Origin: Corallium rubrum
Taxonomy: Eukaryota > Cnidaria > Anthozoa > Scleralcyonacea > Coralliidae
DNA length: 64,000 nt
Reading direction: 5' to 3'
Assembly: GCA_964035015.1 (NCBI GenBank)
Contig: OZ036014.1
Coordinates: 5,616,495-5,680,494, forward strand
The notes under the pieces are model-generated. The model was not told the origin of the DNA and did not search any database. It saw only the letters and a list, made by a program, of their open reading frames with translations. Positions 23,001 through 35,000 of the stretch are shown one piece after another (the stretch's first letter is position 1; each line of letters begins with the position of its first letter). Both the position numbers and the translations under genes were made by a program.

Positions 23001-26000
23001 AAGGTCAGATGAAAGAATTGGAAGACATGAACAAAGAGTTGAGAAAGAAATGTAATGAAATGGAAGTTCGTGAAGAAACGTCGAAAGGAGATGAAGATGA
23101 TGTTAATAAAGAAAAAGAGAAAGAGTTGTCTGAATTGAAACGTAGAAACGAACGGTTACTGGTGGACAACAACGAGAAAGAAAACGAGGTATCTGATCTT
23201 CAAAAGAAATTAGTGGAAGGAACCGGAGGGGAAGAGTTGTTAGAAAGTCTGCAGCAACAAGTCAAGGAATTAAAACAGAAGGATACTGAATTGGAAATAC
23301 ATTGTCAAAAATTAGAAGATGTGAATGAAGAGCTAAAAAATAAAGAGATTGGTAACACTGAATTGGAAAAAGAGATCTCAAAGATCAAGGACGAAAATGC
23401 TAAGTTAACTGACGAGAATAAAACGAAGGACAATGAAGTACGCGAGCTTCAAAAAGCATTAGTTGAAGGTAGTGGAGGAGAAGAGGTTCTTCAAAAACTA
23501 CAAGACAAGATTAAAGAAACTGAAGAGAACAACAAAATGTTGGAAAAGCAATGTAGAGATCTGAGCAACGATAATGAGAACTTGGAGAAGAAAGAAAACG
23601 ATGCCAGAACTGAAAAGAAAGAAATGGCAACAGAACTCGCAAGAATAAAGAAAGAGAATGATTATTTAGAGCGTGAAAGTGAAGTGAAGACTGGTGAAAT
23701 AACTAAACTTCAGGAGAAGTTGTTGGATGGAACTGGAGGTCAGGAAATTTTGAAAGATCTTCAAGGTCAGATGAAAGAATTGGAAGACATGAACAAGGAG
23801 TTGAGAAAGAAATGTAATGAAATGGAAGCTCGTGAAGAAACGTCGAAACAAGATGAAGATGATGTTAATAAAGAAAAACAGAAAGAGTTGTCTGAGTTGA
23901 AACGTAAAAACGAACGGTTACTGGTGGAAAACAACGAGAAAGAAAAAGAGGTATCTGATCTTCAAAAGAAATTAGCGGAAGGAAGTGGAGGAGAAGAGTT
24001 GTTAGAAAGTCTGCAGCAACAAGTCAAGGAATTGAAAGACAAAGATGCTGAATTGGAAATACAGTGTCAAAATTTGGAAGATTTGAATGAAGAGCTAAAA
24101 AATAAAGAGATTGGTAACACTGAATTGGAAAAAGAGATCTCAAAGATCAAGGAAGAAAATGCTAAGTTAGCTGATGAGAATAAAACGAAGGACAGTGAAG
24201 TACGCGAGCTTCAAAAAGCATTGGTTGAAGGTAGTGGAGGAGAAGAGATTCTTCAAAAACTACAAGACAAGATTAAAGAAACTGAAGAGAACAACAAAAT
24301 GTTGGAAAAGCAGTGTAGAGATCTGAGTAACGATAATGAGGACTTGGAGAAGAAAGAAAAAGATGCCAGAACTGAAAAGAAAGAAATGGCAACAGAACTC
24401 GCAAGAATAAAGAAAGAGAATGATTATTTGGAGCGTGAAAGTCAAGCCAAGACTGGTGAAATAACTAAACTTCAGGGGAAGTTGTTGGATGGAACTGGAG
24501 GTGAAGAAATCTTGCAAGAACTTCAAGGTCAGATGAAAGAGTTGGACGACATGAACAACGAGTTGAGAAAGAAAAATAACGAAATGGAAGCTCGTGAAGA
24601 AACGTCGAAAGACGGTGCAGTTAACAAAGAGAAAGAGTTGTTTGAATTGAAACGTAGAAACGAACGGTTACTGGTGGACAACAACGAGAAAGAAAACGAG
24701 GTATCTGATCTTCAAAAGAAATTAGTGGAAGGAACCGGAGGGGAAGAGTTGTTAGAAAGTCTGCAGCAACAAGTCAAGGAATTAAAACAGAAGGATACTG
24801 AATTGGAAATACATTGTCAAAAATTAGAAGATGTGAATGAAGAGCTAAAAAATAAAGAGATTGGTAACACTGAATTGGAAAAAGAGATCTCAAAGACCAA
24901 GGACGAAAATGCTAAGTTAACTGACGAGAATAAAACGAAGGACAATGAAGTACGCGAGCTTCAAAAAGCATTAGTTGAAGGTAGTGGAGGAGAAGAGGTT
25001 CTTCAAAAACTACAAGACAAGATTAAAGAAACTGAAGAGAACAACAAAATGTTGGAAAAGCAATGTAGAGATCTGAGCAACGATAATGAGAACTTGGAGA
25101 AGAAAGAAAACGATGCCAGAACTGAAAAGAAAGAAATGGCAACAGAACTCGCAAGAATAAAGAAAGAGAATGATTATTTAGAGCGTGAAAGTGAAGTGAA
25201 GACTGGTGAAATAACTAAACTTCAGGAGAAGTTGTTGGATGGAACTGGAGGTCAGGAAATTTTGAAAGATCTTCAAGGTCAGATGAAAGAATTGGAAGAC
25301 ATGAACAAGGAGTTGAGAAAGAAATGTAATGAAATGGAAGCTCGTGAAGAAACGTCGAAACAAGATGAAGATGATGTTAATAAAGAAAAACAGAAAGAGT
25401 TGTCTGAGTTGAAACGTAAAAACGAACGGTTACTGGTGGAAAACAACGAGAAAGAAAAAGAGGTATCTGATCTTCAAAAGAAATTAGTTGAAGGAACCGG
25501 AGGAGAAGAATTGTTAGAAAGTCTGCAACAACAAGTCAAGGAATTGAAACAGAAGGATACTGAATTGGAAATACAATGTCAAAAATTAGAAGATCTGAAT
25601 GAAGAGCTAAAAAATAAAGAGATTTGTAACACTGAATTGGAAAAAGAGATCTCAAAGATCAAGGAAGAAAATGCTAAGTTAACTGATGAGAATAAAACGA
25701 AGGACAATGAAGTACGCGAGCTTCAAAAAGCATTGGTTGAAGGTAGTGGAGGAGAAGAGATTCTTCAAAAATTACAAGACAAGATTAAAGAAAGTGAAGA
25801 GAAAAACAAGATGTTGGAAAAGCAATGTAGAGATGTGAGCAACGATAATGAGGACTTGGAGAAGAAAGAAAACGATGCCAGAAATGAAAAGAAAGAAATG
25901 GCAACAGAACTCGCAAGTATAAAGAAAGAAAATGATTATTTGGAGCGTGAAAGTCAAGCCAAGACTGGTGAAATAACTAAACTTCAGGAGAAGTTGTTGG

Positions 26001-29000
26001 ATGGAACTGGAGGTGAAGAAATCTTGCAAGATCTTCAAGGTCAGATGAAAGAGTTGGAAGACATGAACAAGGAGTTGAGAAAGAAAAATAACGAAATGGA
26101 AGCTCGTGAAGAAACGTCGAAAGAGGATGAAGTTAACAAAGAGAAAGAGTTATCTGAGTTGAAACGTAAAAACGAACGGTTACTGGTGGACAACAACGAG
26201 AAAGAAAAAGAGGTATCTGATCTTCAAAAGAAATTAGTTGAAGGAACCGGAGGAGAAGAGTTGTTAGAAAGTCTGCAACAACAAGTCAAGGAATTAAAAC
26301 AGAAGGATACTGAATTGGAAATACATTGTCAAAAATTAGAAGATCTGAATGAAGAGCTAAAAAATAAAGAATTAGGTAACACTGAATTGGAAAACGAGAT
26401 CTCGAAGATGAAGGAAGAAAATGCTATGTTAGCTGACGAGAGTAAAACGAAGGATAGTGAAGTGCGCGAGCTTCAAAAAGCATTGGTTGAAGGTAGTGGA
26501 GGAGAAGAGATTCTTCAAAAACTACAAGGCAAGATTAAAGAAACTGAAGAGAACAACAAAATGTTGGAAAAGCAATGTAGAGATCTGACCAACGATAATG
26601 AGGACTTGGAGAAGAAAGAAAACGATGCCAAAAATGAGAACAAAGGAATGAAAGTAGAAGTCGCAAGAATAAAGAAGGAGAATGATTATTTAGAGCGTGA
26701 AAGTCAGGCTAAGACTGGTGAAATATTTAAACTTCAGGAGAAGTTGTTGGATGGAACTGGAGGTGAAGAAATCTTGCAAGAACTTCAAGGTCAGATGAAA
26801 GAATTGAAAGACTTGAGCAAGGAGTTGAGAAAGAAAAATAACGAAATGGAAGCTCGTGAAGAAACGTCGAAAGAGGATGAAGTTAACAAAGAGAAAGAGT
26901 TGTCTGAATTGAAACATAGAAACGAACGGTTACTGCTGGACAAGAACGAGAAAGAAAAAGAGGTATCTGATCTTCAAAAGAAGTTAGTGGAAGGAACTGG
27001 AGGAGAGGAAATACTAGAGAATATCCAAGGACAGTTGAAGAAATTGGAAGAGAAAAATGAAAAGTTGGAGGCCGACTGTTGTAAGCTAGAGGATGAAAAC
27101 AAAAATCTACGAGGTGATGAAAGTAAAAGGGGGGACGAAAGAGATGAAATTTTAAAATTAAGGAAGGAAAACACAAGTTTAGTTGAAGAGAATGAAGAAA
27201 AAGACATTGAAGTACGTGAGCTTCAGAAGAAGTTAGTTGATGGCAGTGGAGGAGAAGAGATTTTAGAAAAACTGCAAGACAAAGTTCAAGAACTAGAAAC
27301 AAACAACAAAGCACTGGAGAAGCAAAATGGAGATTTGGATATTGCTAATCAGAGAATTGGAAAGAAGGACAAGAGTTTAAAGAATGAAAACAAAGAAATG
27401 AAAGAAGAAGTCGCAAGAATAAAGAAAGAGAATGATTATTTAGAACGTGAAAGTCAGGCGAAGAGTGATGAAATATCTAAACTTCAAAAGAAGTTGTTGG
27501 ATGGAACTGGAGGTGAAGAAATCTTGCAAGAACTTCAAGGTCAGATGAAAGAATTGGAAGACATGAACAAGGAGTTGAGAAAGAAAAATAACGAAATGGA
27601 AGCTCGTGACGAAACGTCGAAAGAGGATGAAGTTGAGAAAGAGTTGTCTGAATTGAAACGTAAAAACGAACGGTTACTGGTGGACAACAACGAGAAAGAA
27701 AAAGAGGTATCTGATCTTCAAAAGAAGTTGGTGGAAGGAACTGGAGGAGAGGAAATACTAGAGAATATCCAAGGACAGTTGAAGAAATTGAAAGAGAAAA
27801 ATGAAAAGTTGGAGGCCGAATGTTTTAAGCTAGAGGATGAAAACGAAAATCTACGAGGTGATGAAAGTAAAAGGGGAGACGAAAGAGATGAAATTTTAAA
27901 ATTAAGAAAAGAGACCACAAGTTTAGTTGAAGAGAATGAAACAAAAGACATTGAAGTACGTGAGCTTCAGAAGAAGTTGGTTGATGGGAGTGGAGGAGAA
28001 GAGATTTTGAAAAAACTGCAAGACAAAGTCCAAGAACTAGAAACAAACAACAAAGCACTGGAGAAGCAAAATGGAGATTTAGATATTGTTAATCAGAAAA
28101 TTGGAAAAGAGGACAAGAGTTTAAAGAATGAAAACAAAGAAATGAAAGAAGAACTCGTAAAAATAAAGAAAGAGAATGACTATTTGGAACGTGAAAATCA
28201 GACCAAGAGTGATGAAATATCTAAACTTCAGGAGAAGTTGTTGGATGGAACTGGAGGTGAAAAAATCTTGCAAGAACTTCAAGGTCAGATGAAGGAATTG
28301 GAAGACATGAACAAGGAGTTGAGAAAGAAAAATAACGAAATGGAAGCTCGTGAAGAAACGTCGAAAGACGATGAAGTTAACAAAGAGAAAGAGTTGTTTG
28401 AGTTGAAACGTAAAAATGCACGGTTACTGGTGGACAACAACGAGAAAGAAAAAGAGGTATCTGATCTTCAAAAGAAGTTAGTGGAAGGAACTGGAGAAGA
28501 GGAAGTACTAGAGAATATCCAAGGACAGCTGAAGAAATTAAAAGAGAAAAATGAAAAGTTGGAGGCCGACTGTTTTAAGCTAGAGCATGAAAATGAAAAT
28601 CTAAGAAGCGATGAAAGTAAAAGTGGAGACGAAAGAGATGAAATTTTAAAATTAAGAAAAGAGAACACAAATTTAGTTGAAGAGAATGAAACAAAAGACA
28701 TTGAAGTACGTGAGCTTCAGAAGAAGTTAGTTGATGGCAGTGGAGGAGAAGAGATTTTGAAAAAACTGCAAGACAAAGTTCAAGAACTAGAAACAAACAA
28801 TAAAGCACTGGAGAAGCAGAATGGAGATTTAGATATTGCTAATCAGAAAATTGGAAAAGAGGACACGAGTTTAAAGAATGAAAACAAAGAAATGAAAGAA
28901 GAACTCGTAAAAATAAAGAAAGAGAATGACTATTTGGAACGTGAAAATCAGACCAAGAGTGATCAAATATCTAAACTTCAGGAGAAGTTGTTGGATGGAA

Positions 29001-32000
29001 CTGGAGGTGAAAAAATCTTGCAAGAACTTCAAGGTCAGATGAAGGAATTGGAAGACATGAACAAGGAGTTGAGAAAGAAAAATAACGAAATGGAAGCTCG
29101 TGAAGAAACGTCGAAAGACGATGAAGTTAACAAAGAGAAAGAGTTGTTTGAGTTGAAACGTAAAAATGCTCGGTTACTGGTGGACAACAACGAGAAAGAA
29201 AAAGAAGTATCTGATCTTCAAAAGAAGTTAGTGGAAGGAACTGGAGGAGAGGAAGTATTAGAGAATATCCAAGGACAGTTGAAGAAATTAAAAGAGAAAA
29301 ATGAAAAGTTGGAGGTCGACTGTTGTAAGTTAGAGGATGAAAATGAAAATCTACGAGGTGATGAAAGTAAAACAGGAGACGAAAGAGATGAAATTTTAAA
29401 ATTAAGAAAAGAGAACACAAATTTAGTTGAAGAGAATGAAACAAAAGACATTGAAGTACGTGAGCTTCAGAAGAAGTTAGTTGATGGCAGTGGAGGAGAA
29501 GAGATTTTAGAAAAACTGCAAGACAAAGTCCGAGAACTAGAAACAAACAACAAAGCATTGGTGAAGCAAAATGGAGATTTGGATATTGCTAATCAGAAAA
29601 TTGGAAAGGAAGAGAAGAGTTTAAAGAATGAAAACAAAGAAATTAAAGAAGAAGTCGCAAGAATAAAGAAAGAGAATGACTATTTGGAACGTGAAAGTCA
29701 GACCAAGAGTGATCAAATATCTAAACTTCAGGAGAAGTTGTTGGATGGAACTGGTGGAGGTGAAGAAATCTTGCAAGAACTTCAAGGTCAGATGAAAGAC
29801 TTGGAAGACATGAACAAGGAGTTGAGAAAGAAAAATAACGAAATGGAAGCTCGTGAAGAAACGTCGAAAGTGGATGAAGTTAACAAAGAGAAAGAGTTGT
29901 CTGAGTTGAAACATAAAAACGAACGGTTACTGCGGGACAACAACGAGAAAGATAAAGAGGTATCTGATCTTCAAAAGAAGTTAGTGGAAGGAACTGGAGG
30001 AGAGGAAGTACTAGAGAATATCCAAGGACAGCTGAAGAAATTAAAAGAGAAAAATGAAAAGTTGGAGGCCGACTGTTTTAAGCTAGAGGATGAAAATGAA
30101 AATCTAAGAAGCGATGAAAGTAAAAGTGGAGACGAAAGAGATGAAATTTTAAAATTAAGAAAAGAGAACACAAATTTAGTTGAAGAGAATGAAACAAAAG
30201 ACATTGAAGTACGTGAGCTTCAGAAGAAGTTAGTTGATGGCAGTGGAGGAGAAGAGATTTTGAAAAAACTGCAAGACAAAGTTCAAGAACTAGAAACAAA
30301 CAATAAAGCACTGGAGAAGCAGAATGGAGATTTAGATATTGCTAATCAGAAAATTGGAAAAGAGGACACGAGTTTAAAGAATGAAAACAAAGAAATGAAA
30401 GAAGAACTCGTAAAAATAAAGAAAGAGAATGACTATTTGGAACGTGAAAATCAGACCAAGAGTGATCAAATATCTAAACTTCAGGAGAAGTTGTTGGATG
30501 GAACTGGAGGTGAAAAAATCTTGCAAGAACTTCAAGGTCAGATGAAGGAATTGGAAGACATGAACAAGGAGTTGAGAAAGAAAAATAACGAAATGGAAGC
30601 TCGTGAAGAAACGTCGAAAGACGATGAAGTTAACAAAGAGAAAGAGTTGTTTGAGTTGAAACGTAAAAATGCTCGGTTACTGGTGGACAACAACGAGAAA
30701 GAAAAAGAGGTATCTGATCTTCAAAAGAAGTTAGTGGAAGGAACTGGAGGAGAGGAAGTATTAGAGAATATCCAAGGACAGTTGAAGAAATTAAAAGAGA
30801 AAAATGAAAAGTTGGAGGCCGACTGTTGTAAGTTAGAGGATGAAAATGAAAATCTACGAGGTGATGAAAGTAAAACAGGAGACGAAAGAGATGAAATTTT
30901 AAAATTAAGAAAAGAGAACACAAATTTAGTTGAAGAGAATGAAACAAAAGACATTGAAGTACGTGAGCTTCAGAAGAAGTTAGTTGATGGCAGTGGAGGA
31001 GAAGAGATTTTAGAAAAACTGCAAGACAAAGTCCGAGAACTAGAAACAAACAACAAAGCATTGGTGAAGCAAAATGGAGATTTGGATATTGCTAATCAGA
31101 AAATTGGAAAGGAAGAGAAGAGTTTAAAGAATGAAAACAAAGAAATTAAAGAAGAAGTCGCAAGAATAAAGAAAGAGAATGACTATTTGGAACGTGAAAG
31201 TCAGACCAAGAGTGATCAAATATCTAAACTTCAGGAGAAGTTGTTGGATGGAACTGGAGGTGAAGAAATCTTGCAAGAACTTCAAGGTCAGATGAAAGAC
31301 TTGGAAGACATGAACAAGGAGTTGAGAAAGAAAAATAACGAAATGGAAGCTCGTGAAGAAACGTCGAAAGTGGATGAAGTTAACAAAGAGAAAGAGTTGT
31401 CTGAGTTGAAACATAAAAACGAACGGTTACTGCGGGACAACAACGAGAAAGATAAAGAGGTATCTGATCTTCAAAAGAAGTTAGTGGAAGGAACTGGAGG
31501 AGAGGAAATACTAGAGAATATCCAAGGACAGTTGAAGAATTTAATAGAGAAAAATGAAGAGTTGGAGGCTGACTGTTCTAAGTTAGAAGATGAAAATGAA
31601 AATCTACGAGGTGATGAAAGTAAAAGGGGAGAAGAAAGAAATGAAATGTCAAGGTTAAGAAAAGAGAACACAAATTTAGTTGAAGAGAATGGAGGAACGT
31701 CGAAAGAGGATGAAGGTGAAATTAACAGAAAAAGGGAAAAAGAGCTAGTTCGAATGAGAAATGAAATTAAGAGAATCAAGCTGGATAACAAAGAAAAAGG
31801 AGAGGAGATTATTGAACTTCAAAATAAGTTGATCGAAGGAACTGGGGCTGAAGAGGTACTGGAGGGTCTTCAGAATCAGGTGAAAAACTTGAAGGGAAAA
31901 AATAATGATCTAGAAACGAATTGTCGCGATTTGGAAGATGTTAATACTAGCCTGAAAGATCTTGAAAGTAAAGAACAAGATAATTTAGAAGAAATTTTTA

Positions 32001-35000
32001 AACTTAGAGAAGAAAACGAGGACTTAGTCGTTGAAAACAGAAAGAAAGACAACGAAATTCTGGACTTGCAAACGAAGTTGATCAGTGGAACAGGAGGAGA
32101 AGAAATTCTTCAACAATTACAGAATGAAGTTAAGCTATCTAAAGAAAAGAATGTTGAATTAAAGAAGCAATGTAGAGATCAAGAGAGAGCTGCTGGAAGG
32201 AGGAAAGAGGATGACAAAATATTGAATGAAATGGATAAAATTAAAAACGAAAGCCAACGTTTGGAAAGAGAAAATGAAGCGAAAACTAAAAAGATTGGAA
32301 AACTGCAACAGAATGTTGTGAAAGGAACTGGAAGCGAAGAAGTGGTAGAGGAACTTCAAAATAAAGTAAAGGAATTAGAAGATGCGAATAAACTGCTAGA
32401 AGAAACAATTAATTCTGAAGAGAACACAAAAGACTCGAAACAGACTATAGTTAAAGAAGGAAGACAGAAAAGAACACAACTTGGTCAATTAAAAAGCGAA
32501 AATGACAAGCTCGCGCTGAAGAACAACCGTAAACCAGAAGAAGGAAATACAAAAGGAACGAAGAGGACAGCTAAGAAAGCGAAGAAGGAAGGCAGGTTAT
32601 TAACAGAAAAGGGTGGACACCATGCAGGTTCGAGTGAAGACACAGCTGGCTTCGACGGAAATTTCGCCACGAAAGGGAACTCTTCAACTGATGACTCAAA
32701 ACCGAACGATAGGGAAGAGTTTGACGAAATTCCTAGCTACGACGAGTGTGTTGAAATTATCCCCAAAATCACAGAAGAACGTGATCATTGGAGGAAAAAG
32801 TATAAAGAGTTGAGGATGAAAGTCGGCGAGCAATTTGTCGATATTATTCCCGAAGTCTGGAGCGAGGAAGTGGAATTGGAGAACGAAAGAGACGAAACGT
32901 TGTCTCGGCTTTCTGAAGTGAAGAAAGAAATCGCTGAACGTGAAAGCTCACTTCTGAAGACAATGGCGGAAAATGAGAGACTTGAAAAAGAACTAGGCAA
33001 TGTTGGGGATCTGTTGGAGGATAATAAGGGACAGTTAGAGGATCTCAGGGGTCTTCAGGAACAAGAGGAGAAGAATACGAAGGAACAGTCAAGATTGAAG
33101 CAGTCTTTGGCAAACTTGGAAAGCAGTTACCTTGGCTTAGAGGATCTTAGTTTAGAAGAAGTGAGTGACGAAGATAAGGATGCAGAGTTTTGTAGTGATT
33201 TGGACGAAAGAAAAGAAAGAGTCGATCAAGTCTGTCAAGAAGTGGAACATCTTTTAGCCGAAGCAGAACAAAATTCGGAGAACAAGCGAAAAGATAAAAA
33301 CGGAGCCAGTGCCATGTTTGATAAAAAAGTTGAAATTAAGAGCGAAATTAAAAAACTAGAACGTGCTATCGAAGAATTACAGCAAGGTTCCTCCATTGGT
33401 AACAACTTAAGTCGGTCTTCGCGATTTTCCAAACATCTTGAAAGCGCCGGGAAACAGAATTCTCAGGATTCCGCCACACAAGATGAACTTGATAAAATAA
33501 GCGACGGAATTAGCGAGCTTCAATCGTCACTTGGGGCGTCAGGTGTTTCTAATGGAAGCGAAGTGGGTAATCTGGTTGCTCTAATGAAAGAAAAATCGAA
33601 ACTAGAAGACGAACTATCCCTCGCTGATAAAGCGTTGAACAAACTAGGCAAACGTGATTACGAGAGTTTATTAAAAGAACGAGAAAAACAAGAGAAAGTC
33701 GCGAAAAAACTGCTCGAACTTTCGCGTGAAAAAGAAACACTCGAAGGGGAATTTCAAGAAATTGAAGAACTTGTTAAAACCAAAGAGACAGATCTTTTGT
33801 CGTATTTTAATTCAAGCAAAGAGAAAGAACAACTTGGGGAGGATTCAACAGGAAAAAGGAAGTCCTCTTTAAGGAAAATGAGCGGCATTGAGGAAGATCC
33901 TGTGGCGATTTCATCTGAAGACAATAGTGTTAAAGATGAAAGAGAAAATTTGTTAAGCTCAGAAGGTGTTCTGGGTGTGAGCGAGGAACTAGGGTCACTG
34001 ATTCAGAAGAAAAGTTCATTGGCTGTTCGTTTAGAGTCTCTTGGTAAAGAGATCACTACGCAATCTCTAAAAGTTGAAAAATCCCTTCTGGGGGTAAAAG
34101 AAGATCCTTCAGTCGAAATAACTCCTGGTTCGAGTTATTCGTCCCTCGATGATCTAAGCCAAAGTCAGTTGTCAATCTTTGATGATTGTAACATGTTAGA
34201 CGAGCTGAGTTTGGCGACGGGGTTGGTTAAAGAGGAGAGACTCAAAAGAAAAGCTTCCCGAAAGACTCCCATGGCGAAACTCCTCAAAGAAAAAGCTGGG
34301 TTGGACAAGAAATTTAAAGATTTGGAGGGGAAAGTATTAGTACAAAATGCTAAAATCAAAAATGCTTTACGTGACGGAAAAGACCCTGGAAAATTTGGCG
34401 GGAAATTTGCACAAGCTGTCGAAGAACGGAAAAAAGTCGAAGACGAACTCACAAATGTCGCCGCCAAAATAGACGAATGTAAGCTGCAAAGCGACGAAGT
34501 CACAAATAAAGGGAAACTGGGTAAGAGGCGAGCGTCAACCGGAAGCCTGGGGAAGAATGCAAAGTCTTCTTCGGAGAAGAAAGTTGGGAAATCGCTGAGC
34601 AAAAACGATAAAAGACTATTGTTGTCACAACGTGAAAGTTTGACAAAGCAATTGGATGATGTGAAAAGAAAAATTGAAGATTTTAGTTTGGACTGTGATG
34701 ATGGTGGTCTCGAAGATTTCCCGGAAATGGCGGAAATGAGAAATACAGGAAGTTCTTATTCTGGCGCCGTGAGTGTTCTTCGAGCAGAGAAGGAAAAGAA
34801 GGAGGCGGTCTTGAGCGGATTGGAGAAAGATATTGAGCGAGAGAAAAATTCTAACAGTACAAAGGACGACGAGAAAGATTTACGAAAGAAAAGGAGAGCA
34901 GTGAAGGAGAAGATGGAAAGAATTCTAGAGGAACTCGAACACGAAAAGCAAAACTTGGATACGTTGAAGGATTCGATAACCAACGAAAATGAAACTAGTT

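Noticed and set aside
26883-31061. Antisense frames of 77-145 codons repeated through gene B
   Set aside because: They are shadows of the Lys/Glu-rich sense strand, repeat with the sense repeat period, and are rich in Phe, Leu and Ser with no protein character.
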